Shown piece by piece: positions 41,191 through 49,113 of a stretch of 64,000 bases of DNA. Under the pieces are notes generated by a model. It was not told where the DNA came from, made no database searches, and worked only from the letters and a program-made list of their open reading frames with translations. Numbering within the stretch: position 1 is the first letter of the stretch; the number at the start of each line of letters is the position of its first letter. The stretch is from NCBI RefSeq assembly GCF_900236475.1, contig NZ_LT963352.1:682001-746000 (forward strand). The letters are read 5' to 3'. Position numbers and translations under genes: made by a program. Origin of the DNA: Streptomyces chartreusis NRRL 3882. GTDB lineage: Bacteria > Actinomycetota > Actinomycetes > Streptomycetales > Streptomycetaceae.

Positions 41191-42279
41191 TCAGGCCCGC
41201 CAGTGCGGGTCGTAGCCGCTGGTGAGCTTCCGCTTGTTGTGGCGCCACTTGGGCTCGTGGTTGACCAGCTCGTTCGTCATGCCGCGCAGTCGGCGGATGA
41301 CCGCCCCGTACGGCTTGATGGCCAGTGAGGACAGCGTGCCGCCGGGGGGCTCGTCCATGAACGGCATGAAGGCGTCGGGGAAACCGGGCATCGTGCACCC
41401 GATGCAGATGCCGCCGACGTTCGGGCAGCCGCCGATGCCGGCCATCCAGCCGCGCTTGGGCACGTTGCAGTTGACGACCGGGCCCCAGCAGCCCGTCTTG
41501 ACCAGGCACTTGGGTGAGTTGTAGTCCTTGGCGAAGCTGGCCTGCTCGTAGTAGGCGCCGCGGTCGCAGCCCTCGTGGACGGTCTTCCCGAACAGCCACT
41601 GCGGACGCAGCATGTGGTCCAGCGGTGGCGGGGGTGCGGAGCCGGCGGCGTGGTAGAGGACCCAGACCAGGGTTTCCATGAAGTTCTCGGGCTGGATCGG
41701 GCAGCCGGGCACGTTGACGACCGGCAGACCGCCCTGGGAGGTGAAGTCCCAGCCCAGGTAGTCGGCGAGGCCCATGCAGCCGGTCGGGTTGCCGGCCATC
41801 GCGTGGATGCCGCCGAACGTGGCGCAGGTGCCGGCGGCCACCACCGCCCAGGCCTTGGGGGCCAATTGGTCGATCCACCAGTTCAGGGTCTGCGGCTCGC
41901 CGGTCTCCGGGTCGTTGCCGAAGGACGTCCAGTAGCCGTCGCCCTCGATGATGTTCTGGTTGGGGATGGAGCCCTCGATGACGAGGACGAACGGGGCCAG
42001 TTCCCCGCGTGCCGCCGCCCGGTAGGGAGCGAGGAAGTCCTCGCCGCCCAGGCTCGGGGAGAGCACCTTGTTGACGAGGTTCACCTTCGGCAGGCCCGGG
42101 ATCAGACCGAGCACCAGGTCCTCGATGGACGGCTGGCCGGCCGCGGTCAGGGAGACGGTGTCGCCGTCGCAGCTCATCCCCTCGGAGATCCAGAGGATGT
42201 GGATCTCGTCCATGCCCTGCCGGTCCTCGGCCTGACTGGGCTCTTTGCTGACTTCTGCGGTACTGCTGTGCGTCGTCAT
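41191..42279 (-). CDS. hhyS: [NiFe]-hydrogenase small subunit, group 1h
   Basis: A 362-residue iron-sulfur subunit starting at the ATG at 42279. The proximal-cluster motif, usually CxxC, reads SCDGD (C37, D40), the Asp-ligand variant described for group 1h enzymes. Other cluster motifs: AAGTCATFGGIHAM, VNVPGCPIQPENFMETL, DRGAYYEQASFAKDY, CLVKTGCWGPVVNCNVPKRGW and GGICIGCTMPGFPDAFMPFM. There is no Tat signal, so the enzyme is cytoplasmic or peripherally bound. It ends 64 bp before the large-subunit start. Confidence 0.95.
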   Translation of the reverse strand: MTTHSSTAEVSKEPSQAEDRQGMDEIHILWISEGMSCDGDTVSLTAAGQPSIEDLVLGLIPGLPKVNLVNKVLSPSLGGEDFLAPYRAAARGELAPFVLVIEGSIPNQNIIEGDGYWTSFGNDPETGEPQTLNWWIDQLAPKAWAVVAAGTCATFGGIHAMAGNPTGCMGLADYLGWDFTSQGGLPVVNVPGCPIQPENFMETLVWVLYHAAGSAPPPPLDHMLRPQWLFGKTVHEGCDRGAYYEQASFAKDYNSPKCLVKTGCWGPVVNCNVPKRGWMAGIGGCPNVGGICIGCTMPGFPDAFMPFMDEPPGGTLSSLAIKPYGAVIRRLRGMTNELVNHEPKWRHNKRKLTSGYDPHWRA

Positions 42280-42280
42280 G

Positions 42281-43825
42281 TCATCGGCCTCCGCTGCTGC
42301 GGGTCTCGGAGTCGGTCGTGTGCCGCGCCGGGGCTGCGGCGGGAGCCGGTGTCGGCGGCTCGTGCCGGGGTTCGGCGGGCTCGAGGGGTTCGAGCTCGTC
42401 GGGCCGGAAGTAGTGGAAGCGGCCGTACCAGGTGTGCAGTTCGGCCGCCGGGTCGTCGTCGAGGGTGACGGCGAGGTGCACGGTGCCGTCCACGTCGTGG
42501 AAGACGGCCGCGACCTCGGCGGTGCGGCCGGCCAGGAACATGTCCTGGGCGTCGGCGCCGCGTCCCCGGGGACGGAGCCGGACGCGGCTGCCGCCGCCGA
42601 GCGGGATGCCGTCGACGAGCACCGTGTCGGTGGCCGGGGAGAGACCGTCGTCGGCACCCTCCTGCCACCAGGCGGGGCGGCCGGCGGGGGCAGGAGTATC
42701 GGGCGCAGGGGTGGCGGGGGCGGCCGGTGCGAGGGAGCGGACGGCGCCGTGGAGCCGTTCGAAGACCTCCTGCGGCATCGTGTCGACGCGGTCGAGGATC
42801 TCCGCCGCCCGCAGGTCGGTGGCCCGCGCCTCGCGCTTCTCCTCGTCGGTCAGCAGCATCGTGCGCAGCGTGAGGATCTCGTCGATCTCCGCGGCGTCGT
42901 GCAGGTCGCCCGGGCTCTCGGGGGCCACTTGTGGGTGGTCGGGCAGGATGATCGGCGCGGAGACCAGGACGTGGCCGTCGCCGCCGAGGACGGGGAAGGT
43001 GAACTCGTTGCGGCATGAGCGGGCGGGTGTGCGCAGCTCCGTCGGCGGGTCGATCAGCGAGACGAACTCCACCCCGTCGCCGCCGATGAGGGTGTGGGTG
43101 GCGATGAGGGCGCGGCGCAGTGCCTCGTCACGAGCGGCCCGCGGTGCCGGTGGCGGCCCGGTGTTCGTGGTGCGCACCCGGAGCCTGCAGAGATCGTCCG
43201 CCAGTCGTTCGGCGGTGACGGTGACCTCGGCCCGGACCTCGTCGCGGTGCCGCACCACCCGCCCGGCGTGACCGGGCAGCGGTTCGACGTCCACGCCGGC
43301 CGGCGCGACCACGGGAACGGTGCGTCCGCCGTGCAGGAGGTCGTCGAGCGGGACCTCGACCTCGCGCTCATGCGGCACGGCCTCGTCGAAGGTCAGGTGC
43401 GTCGTGCCGTCGGCTGTGCGCAGCGACTCGACGGCGTGATGACGGCCGTCCCGGATCTCCTCCACCTGCTTGCGCTGCAGCTGAAGGTGACGGATCCGCA
43501 CACGTACGGAAGCACTGCCGGGCCGCCGGATCCGCAGCAGGCACTCGGTCTGCTGGTACCAGGAGTCGGCGGAGCCGGAGACGCCGGGGACCACGGGGCC
43601 GTCCGCCTCCACCCAGCCCCGCGGGAACAGGACCCCGAACTGCCATCGGACGCGATTCTTGGCCGAGGACCGGCGGTAGGGGTAGAGGAGGTAGCCCTCG
43701 TAGAGGACGGCGTCGGCGACGGCGCTCACCTGCTCGAAGGCGTCCGGGGACGGGTCGGCGGGCGGGTCCTCGCCGCCTCTCGTGGCAGCGCGCGCCGTGC
43801 CGCCCTCGGCCAGTCCCTTCGCCAT
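42281..43825 (-). CDS. Uncharacterised 514-residue protein leading the hydrogenase operon
   Basis: From the ATG at 43825 with GAGGAGG upstream; an earlier ATG at 43849 has a poorer site. The protein starts MAKGLAEGGTARAATRGGEDPP, then YEGYLLYPYRRSSAKNRVRWQFGVLFPRGW and a mixed alpha/beta body with YQQTECLLRIR and EFVSLIDPPTEL. From about residue 370 it becomes proline/alanine-rich, and ends with another folded part (ADAQDMFLAGRTAEVAAVFHDVDGTVHLAV, WYGRFHYFRPDELEPLEP). It has no cysteine pairs, signal peptide or membrane segment. I do not recognise a named family, but the gene sits 1 bp from hhyS and must be co-translated with it. Confidence 0.8.
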   Translation of the reverse strand: MAKGLAEGGTARAATRGGEDPPADPSPDAFEQVSAVADAVLYEGYLLYPYRRSSAKNRVRWQFGVLFPRGWVEADGPVVPGVSGSADSWYQQTECLLRIRRPGSASVRVRIRHLQLQRKQVEEIRDGRHHAVESLRTADGTTHLTFDEAVPHEREVEVPLDDLLHGGRTVPVVAPAGVDVEPLPGHAGRVVRHRDEVRAEVTVTAERLADDLCRLRVRTTNTGPPPAPRAARDEALRRALIATHTLIGGDGVEFVSLIDPPTELRTPARSCRNEFTFPVLGGDGHVLVSAPIILPDHPQVAPESPGDLHDAAEIDEILTLRTMLLTDEEKREARATDLRAAEILDRVDTMPQEVFERLHGAVRSLAPAAPATPAPDTPAPAGRPAWWQEGADDGLSPATDTVLVDGIPLGGGSRVRLRPRGRGADAQDMFLAGRTAEVAAVFHDVDGTVHLAVTLDDDPAAELHTWYGRFHYFRPDELEPLEPAEPRHEPPTPAPAAAPARHTTDSETRSSGGR

Positions 43826-43857
43826 CGCGCCTCCTCGCCCGGTGAGCACCCGCGTCC

Positions 43858-43879
43858 AAGGGGTGCACGTGCATCCCTT
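43858..43879. promoter_or_regulatory. 22-bp palindrome upstream of the hydrogenase structural operon
   Basis: AAGGGG, then TGCACGTGCA, then TCCCTT: a perfect 10-bp core flanked by AAGGG and CCCTT arms, with one mismatched pair overall. It lies 33-54 bp before the ATG of the first gene of the leftward operon. Size and symmetry suggest a dimeric regulator site. The regulator is unknown. Confidence 0.6.
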
Positions 43880-43965
43880 CCACCACAGTCACACCACTCA
43901 TCCACGGTCGCCCCTCCGGCGCAGTGGCCTTGGACCGTTCGGGGCAGTCGCGTGCTGCACGACGA

Positions 43966-43995
43966 CGGCCCGTCGGCGGTGGGCGCGACGGGCCG
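43966..43995 (-). terminator. Hairpin after the DUF6069 gene
   Basis: CGGCCCGTCG (43966-43975) and CGACGGGCCG (43986-43995) form a perfect 10-bp stem with a 10-nt loop, 29-58 bp beyond the DUF6069 stop. It would separate that gene from the hydrogenase operon downstream on the same strand. Confidence 0.7.
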
Positions 43996-44023
43996 GTGTC
44001 GGGATCCTGGGAGCCTCAGGGCG

Positions 44024-44491
44024 TCACCTCTGCACGTGGGACAGCCGCCGTGCCACCAGCGGGATGATCACCGCTGCGGCCACCACATGCGACAGGGCGA
44101 GGACGATCTGGGTGGACGCGGCCGTGTGCGGGGCGACGGCCGGGCCGGCGAGGGACACCGCGGTGAGGACGACGGTGGTCACGGTGAAGGTGCGGGCGGG
44201 CCGCCCGGCCCACCGGGCGAGCGCCACCGCCAGGACGATCCCGGCGACCGACCAGAACACCACGCCGCCGCCGAAGCCGCCGACGGGGATCTCCGCCGCC
44301 TCCTTCGCCCCCGGGCTGGCCGCCTCCATCGGGACGCCCGCGGCCCGGGCGACGAGAGCGAACGCCTCCGTGACGACGGCACCGGCGAGCGCCGCCAGGA
44401 CGCCGACGAGCCACACGGGGCGGGTGGAAAGGAAGCCGGTGGTGCGCCGGGACTCGGTGCGGGCCTGCGTCTGAGGGGTCGTCACGCTCAT
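44024..44491 (-). CDS. DUF6069-family membrane protein
   Basis: A 155-residue protein from the ATG at 44491 (AGGAGA upstream). After a hydrophilic start (MSVTTPQTQARTESRR) there are four membrane segments: WLVGVLAALAGAVVTEAFALV, GGGVVFWSVAGIVLAVALA, FTVTTVVLTAVSLAGPAV and TQIVLALSHVVAAAVIIPLVA. Four-helix proteins of this type in actinomycetes are grouped as DUF6069; no function is known to me. A hairpin follows, so it is probably not part of the hydrogenase operon. Confidence 0.7.
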   Translation of the reverse strand: MSVTTPQTQARTESRRTTGFLSTRPVWLVGVLAALAGAVVTEAFALVARAAGVPMEAASPGAKEAAEIPVGGFGGGVVFWSVAGIVLAVALARWAGRPARTFTVTTVVLTAVSLAGPAVAPHTAASTQIVLALSHVVAAAVIIPLVARRLSHVQR

Positions 44492-44652
44492 GTCGCCTTC
44501 TCCTGCTCGGTGTTGGGCTCGGTGCGCCGTACGGAGAGGTAGACCGGGCGACGCGCCGGAACTCATCGGTGGACCGAGGGCCGGCACGGCCCTTCGGCCG
44601 AACAGTGCAAGTCGCCTGCACGAACCGGCGAGTCCAGGGAAGGCGTCACCCC

Positions 44653-46332
44653 ATGGACCAGCCGAAGACCCAGCACCCCCGCACGACCACCAGCCCCGGC
44701 GTCACGACCCTGGCCGACCCGCTGGTCAACAAGGGCACCGCCTTCAGCCGGCAGGAGCGCGCCGAGCTCGGCCTCGACGGGCTGCTGCCACCCGCCGTGG
44801 AGACCCTGGACGAACAGGTCGCCCGCGCCTACGAGGCGTTCCACGGCTACGACAAGCCCCTCAACCGGCACATCTACCTGCGCCAGCTCCAGGACACCAA
44901 CGAGGTGCTCTTCCACCGCCTGGTCACCGAGTACCTGGAGGAGCTGCTGCCCATCGTCTACACGCCGACGGTCGGTGAGGCCTGTCAGCGTTTCAGCGAG
45001 ATCTACCGGCGGCCGCGCGGGCTGTTCCTGACGTGGGAGGACCGGCACCGCTTCCGGGACATCCTGCGCAACCGCCCACACCGCGACAAGGACGTGGACG
45101 TCATCGTCGTCACCGACGGGCAGCGCATCCTCGGCCTGGGCGACCAGGGCGTCGGCGGGATGGGCATCCCGATCGGCAAGCTCAGCCTCTACACGGCGAT
45201 CGGCGGCATCCACCCCGCCCGCACCCTGCCGATCCTGCTGGACGTCGGCACCGACAACGAGGACCTGCTCGGCAACCCGCGCTACCTCGGCCGGCGCGCC
45301 CGCAGGCTGACCGGCGCGGACTACGACGAGATGATCGAGGCCTTCGTCTCGGCGGTGGAGGCGGAGCTCCCCGGCACGCTCCTGCAGTGGGAGGACTTCG
45401 CCACCGCCCACGCGCACCCGATCCTCGCCCGCTACCGGGAGCGGCTGCTCACCTTCAACGACGACATCCAGGGCACGGCGGCCGTCACGCTCGGCGCCCT
45501 GTCCACCGCGGCGAACGTCTCCGGCACCCCGCTGCCCGACCAGCGCCTGGTGATCCTGGGGGCGGGGTCGGCCGCCATCGGTGTCGCCGACATGATCCGG
45601 ACGGCCATGATCGAGGAGGGCCTGTCCGAGGACGAGGCCACGGCACGGTTCTGGATCCTCGACGTCGACGGCCTGCTGGTGCGGTCGCGCACGGAACTGA
45701 CGCCGCAGCAGCGGATGTTCGCGCGCGACGACGGCGAGGTGACCGACTGGGACGGCACCGGCCTCGCCGAGGTGGTGCGCCGTGTCGGGCCGACGGCGCT
45801 CATCGGGCTGTCGACGGCTCATGGCGCGTTCACCGAGGAGATCGTGCGGCAGATGGGCTCGACCTGCGAACGCCCCGTCATCTTCCCGCTCTCCAACCCC
45901 ACCTCCCACTCCGAGGCCGATCCGGCGGATCTCACCCGCTGGACCGACGGCCGGGCGCTGATCGCCACCGGCTCGCCCTTCCCGCCGCTCACGGTGGACG
46001 GGCACGAGGTGCCGGTGGCGCAGTCGAACAACGTGTACGTCTTCCCGGCCATGGGCCTGGCGGTGACGGCGAGCCGGGCCACACGCGTCACCGACCGCAT
46101 GATGGTGGCCGCCGCCCGGGCCGTCGCCGAGTGCGCGGTGCGGGCGGCACACGGCGCGGACGGTCCGGTACCGCTGCTGCCGCCCCTGTCCGGGATGCGC
46201 GAGTCCGCTCGCGAGATCGCCCTGGCCGCGGCTCTCGCCGCCGTCGAGGACGGAGTGGCCCCGGGGGCGACCGAGGAGGAACTGCGTGAGGCGATCGCGA
46301 AGACGCAGTGGACCCCGCGGTACGAGGCCTAG
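44653..46332 (+). CDS. NAD-dependent malic enzyme (oxaloacetate-decarboxylating)
   Basis: A 559-residue protein of the large malic-enzyme class, starting at the ATG at 44653 after GGGAAGG. Signatures: NEVLFHRLVTEYLEELLPIVYTPTVGEAC, VVTDGQRILGLGDQGVGGMGIPIGKLSLY, LPILLDVGTDNEDLL, LTFNDDIQGTAAVTLGAL, GAGSAAIGVADMI (Rossmann), and PLSNPTSHSEADPADLTRWTDGRALIATGSPF. It converts malate to pyruvate plus CO2 with NAD. No gene partner; stands alone between divergent and co-directional genes. Confidence 0.95.
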   Translation: MDQPKTQHPRTTTSPGVTTLADPLVNKGTAFSRQERAELGLDGLLPPAVETLDEQVARAYEAFHGYDKPLNRHIYLRQLQDTNEVLFHRLVTEYLEELLPIVYTPTVGEACQRFSEIYRRPRGLFLTWEDRHRFRDILRNRPHRDKDVDVIVVTDGQRILGLGDQGVGGMGIPIGKLSLYTAIGGIHPARTLPILLDVGTDNEDLLGNPRYLGRRARRLTGADYDEMIEAFVSAVEAELPGTLLQWEDFATAHAHPILARYRERLLTFNDDIQGTAAVTLGALSTAANVSGTPLPDQRLVILGAGSAAIGVADMIRTAMIEEGLSEDEATARFWILDVDGLLVRSRTELTPQQRMFARDDGEVTDWDGTGLAEVVRRVGPTALIGLSTAHGAFTEEIVRQMGSTCERPVIFPLSNPTSHSEADPADLTRWTDGRALIATGSPFPPLTVDGHEVPVAQSNNVYVFPAMGLAVTASRATRVTDRMMVAAARAVAECAVRAAHGADGPVPLLPPLSGMRESAREIALAAALAAVEDGVAPGATEEELREAIAKTQWTPRYEA

Positions 46333-46453
46333 ACGGACGCCGGCCGGGCGCGTCGTCCGGAAGCGGGTACGCCGTGGACGGGGTGCCGGATGCGAGCGCG
46401 CCGGGGGACGTACTGTCTGAGGCACGACGGTCGACCGCGGAGGCATCGGCAGC

Positions 46454-47368
46454 ATGGACCAGGGACAGCCCCTCACCGACGGCGCGCTGGGCGCGGCGGC
46501 GGACGCGTTCGAGCGCCAGCGTCCACGGCTGTTCGGTATCGCCTACCGCGTTCTGGGCAGTGTGTCCGAGGCCGAGGACGTGGTGCAGGAGGTATGGCTG
46601 CGCTGGCAGGACGCCGACCGGAGCGCGGTGCTGGATCACGGGGCGTTCCTGGCGAAGATCACCACGCGTCTGGCGATCAACGTGGCCCAGTCGGCGCGGG
46701 TCCGCCGCGAGGCCTATGTGGGGCCGTGGCTGCCGGAGCCGGTGGACACCAGTGTGGATCCGCAGGTCGGCGCGGAGCGGGGCGAGGCGCTGGAGCTGGC
46801 CGTGCTGCTGGTCCTGGAGCGGCTGAACCCTGTGGAGCGGGCGGCCTATGTGCTGCGGGAGGCGTTCGACTACGCGTACGACGAGATCGCGGGCATGCTC
46901 CAGCTGAGCCAGGCCAACACGCGGCAGATCGTCAGCCGGGCCCGCAAGCGCCTGTCCGCCGAGCGCCGTGAACCGGTCGACTCGGCTCAGCACCGGCGCC
47001 TGCTCGAAGCCTTCGTCGCCGCCGCGCGGCACGGTGATGTCGCGGCGCTGGAGGACGTGCTGTCGGCCGACGTCGTCGCCTACGCGGACGGCAACGGCAT
47101 GCGCGGCGTGGCACGTCTGGAGATCGCGGGGCCCGAGCGCGTGGCCAGGGTCACCGCCTTCGCCCGGAAGTTCTTCCCCGGAGCCGAGTACGTCATCGTC
47201 GAGGCGAACGGGCGGCCCAGCCTGCTGCTCGCCCGGGACGGGGCCGCCGTCGCCCTGGTGAGCGCCACCGTGGGGCCCGGTGGCATCGACGGGCTCTACT
47301 GGGTCCTGACACCGGAGAAGCTGAGGGCGTACGAGCGGTCGGCGCGCAGGCTCACCGACCGCCCGTAG
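46454..47368 (+). CDS. ECF41-group RNA polymerase sigma factor (SigJ-like)
   Basis: A 304-residue sigma factor. Sigma-2: FGIAYRVLGSVSEAEDVVQEVWLRW; the ECF41 linker signature YVGPWLPEPV; sigma-4: LNPVERAAYVLREAFDYAYDEIAGMLQLSQANTRQIVSRARKRL. A C-terminal SnoaL-like extension follows, in place of a separate anti-sigma factor. Two signature motifs of that extension are altered: DGGGK reads DGNGM and NPDKL reads TPEKL. The family typically drives a neighbouring oxidoreductase gene, and one faces it here with a matching promoter. Confidence 0.93.
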   Translation: MDQGQPLTDGALGAAADAFERQRPRLFGIAYRVLGSVSEAEDVVQEVWLRWQDADRSAVLDHGAFLAKITTRLAINVAQSARVRREAYVGPWLPEPVDTSVDPQVGAERGEALELAVLLVLERLNPVERAAYVLREAFDYAYDEIAGMLQLSQANTRQIVSRARKRLSAERREPVDSAQHRRLLEAFVAAARHGDVAALEDVLSADVVAYADGNGMRGVARLEIAGPERVARVTAFARKFFPGAEYVIVEANGRPSLLLARDGAAVALVSATVGPGGIDGLYWVLTPEKLRAYERSARRLTDRP

Positions 47369-47377
47369 CCCCTTGGG

Positions 47378-48115
47378 TCAGTTCTGCTTGAGCCACTCCT
47401 CGTAGCGGGTGGACGCGTGGTGCGCGGTGCCGTCGCCGGTGAGCACGTCGGGCATGCCCGCGAAGAGGCCGGCGGTCTCGTCGGTGACGACGGTGCGGCC
47501 GTCCGGCTTCGCGGCCAGGGTGAGCTCACCCAGCCGGTCGAGCCCGTGCACTTCGGGTCCGGCGATGTTCCGGATGCCGTTCGACGGTGCGCCCTGGGCC
47601 GCCTCGGCGACGGCCGCCGCGACGTCGGCGGAGGCGATCGGGCGCAGTCGCGTGGACGGCAGGCGCACCTGAGTGCCCTCGGTGGACATGTTCATCACCG
47701 GGGCGACGAACTCGAAGAACTGGGTGGCGCGCACGATGCTGAAGGGCACGCCGCTGCCGCGCACGGCGTTCTCCTGGGCGACCTTGGCCTGGTAGTAGCC
47801 GTAGCCGGGCACCTGGTCGACACCGACGATGGAGAGCCCGACGTGGTGGCGGACGCCGGCCTCCTTCTCGGCGGCGAACAGGTTCCGTGCCGAGCGGGTG
47901 AAGAAGTCCAGCGCCGGCTCGGTGTCGAAGGACGGCGAGTTCGACACGTCCACGACCACGTCCGCGCCCTTGAGGGCCTCGGCCAGTCCCTCGCCGGTGA
48001 GGGTGTCGACACCAGTGGAGGGAGCGGCGGCCACGGCGTCGTGCCCCTTTTCGCGCAGCAGCGCGACGACCTGCGAGCCGATGAGCCCGGTACCGCCGAC
48101 GACCACGATCTTCAT
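47378..48115 (-). CDS. NAD(P)-binding oxidoreductase (NmrA/SDR type), probable ECF41 target
   Basis: A 245-residue protein, MKIVVVGGTGLIGSQVVALLREKGHDAVAA at the start (Rossmann GxxGxxG). RHHVGLSIVGVDQVPGYGYYQAKVAQENAV carries the YxxxK pair and IVRATQFFEFV follows, as in atypical NmrA-like SDRs. ECF41 genes are usually next to an oxidoreductase, epimerase or carboxymuconolactone decarboxylase. It is convergent with the sigma gene (stops 9 bp apart) and its own promoter region has an ECF41-like element at 48155-48181. Substrate unknown; oxidative stress or quinone chemistry is plausible. Confidence 0.88.
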   Translation of the reverse strand: MKIVVVGGTGLIGSQVVALLREKGHDAVAAAPSTGVDTLTGEGLAEALKGADVVVDVSNSPSFDTEPALDFFTRSARNLFAAEKEAGVRHHVGLSIVGVDQVPGYGYYQAKVAQENAVRGSGVPFSIVRATQFFEFVAPVMNMSTEGTQVRLPSTRLRPIASADVAAAVAEAAQGAPSNGIRNIAGPEVHGLDRLGELTLAAKPDGRTVVTDETAGLFAGMPDVLTGDGTAHHASTRYEEWLKQN

Positions 48116-48154
48116 CACTGTCTCCGTTTCGCTGAGGGGTTGACTCACCAGAGA

Positions 48155-48181
48155 GACAGGGCAGGGCCCGGGCCTGTGACA
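48155..48181 (-). promoter_or_regulatory. ECF41-type promoter of the oxidoreductase gene
   Basis: Minus strand TGTCACA (48181-48175), 16-bp spacer, then TGTC (48158-48155). The ECF41 consensus I recall is TGTCACA-N16-CGTC, so there is one mismatch. It ends 40 bp before the oxidoreductase ATG. No equivalent element is seen before the sigma gene itself. Confidence 0.7.
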
Positions 48182-48240
48182 GCCGGCTCCGAGGCGGCGG
48201 GGCCGGAGCCGATCGCGGGCCTGCCGGGAAGGGCAGCGGG

Positions 48241-48954
48241 TCAGTCGAGCGCGACGCCCGTGTGCCTCTCCAGGGCGTGGACGAGCTGGGCCTGGAACCG
48301 TTCGTCCCGCGTGGCGGGGTGTGGCGTCCGGGTCTGCCGGTGGTACCAGTAGCCGCCGGTGCTCGGGGTCACGTCGTGGTGGGTGGCGAGCCATGCCTGT
48401 GTCTCGTGCCCGGCGGTCAGATCGTCGGGTGCGCCGCGACCGCCCATACGGGTGGGGACCCACCCGGGGTCGACCGCATGGCTGGAGGTTCCTTCCCAGC
48501 GGGAGGCGACGGCGAGCGCGAGAGTGGTGACCCAGAGTTTGGTGTCGTCGTAGGAAGCGGATCCGACGGCCAGACGTCGCAGGTCGGTGGAGCCGGTGCG
48601 GTGCATGGAGCTGCTGAGGTAGATGAGCCGGGCCGGCTTGTCCATCAGGGCCGTCAGCATGTACGGCGCGACCGTGTTGACGGTGACGTCCTCCGGGCTG
48701 TGCATGACGCCGGCGTTGTGGATGACGGCGTCGAAGCGGCCGAACCCGGCGGCCTGCCGGGCGACGCCGCGGATCTCGTCCAGGTCGGCCAGGTCCCCGG
48801 TGACGACGCCCGTCCACCGGGCGGTGTCGTCCGCGTCGGTGAGCCGGGCCCGGTTGCGGACGTGGACGACCACGTCGTGCCCCCCGGCGGCCAGCGCGTC
48901 CGCCGTGTTGCGCCCGAGCCCGCCGGCCGCCCCGGTCACCAGAACCAATGCCAT
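48241..48954 (-). CDS. Short-chain dehydrogenase/reductase
   Basis: A 237-residue classical SDR: MALVLVTGAAGGLGRNTADALAAGG (TGxxxGxG), VIHNAGVMHSPEDVTVNTVAPYML (NAG), LIYLSSSMH with the catalytic serine region and YDDTKLWVTTLALAVASRWEG with a YxxxK motif. The C-terminal PGWVPTRMGG and GGYWYHRQTRTPHP match SDRs that follow ECF regulons. AAGGAG lies 9 nt before the ATG. It lies upstream of the ECF41 target on the same strand but 125 bp away, so it may have its own promoter. Confidence 0.85.
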   Translation of the reverse strand: MALVLVTGAAGGLGRNTADALAAGGHDVVVHVRNRARLTDADDTARWTGVVTGDLADLDEIRGVARQAAGFGRFDAVIHNAGVMHSPEDVTVNTVAPYMLTALMDKPARLIYLSSSMHRTGSTDLRRLAVGSASYDDTKLWVTTLALAVASRWEGTSSHAVDPGWVPTRMGGRGAPDDLTAGHETQAWLATHHDVTPSTGGYWYHRQTRTPHPATRDERFQAQLVHALERHTGVALD

Positions 48955-49113
48955 GTCCGTCCCATCTCCTTACGTCGTCCACACCATGCTCGATGCCCTC
49001 ATCGAGTCGTCCACCCCGCTCCGGCGATGTCGCCGTCAGCATCGGCCCCGCCAGGAGCCGTCCACGAAGACGGTCACCGGTTGTGCCGTTGCTGTCATGT
49101 CCGGTCTCCCGGC

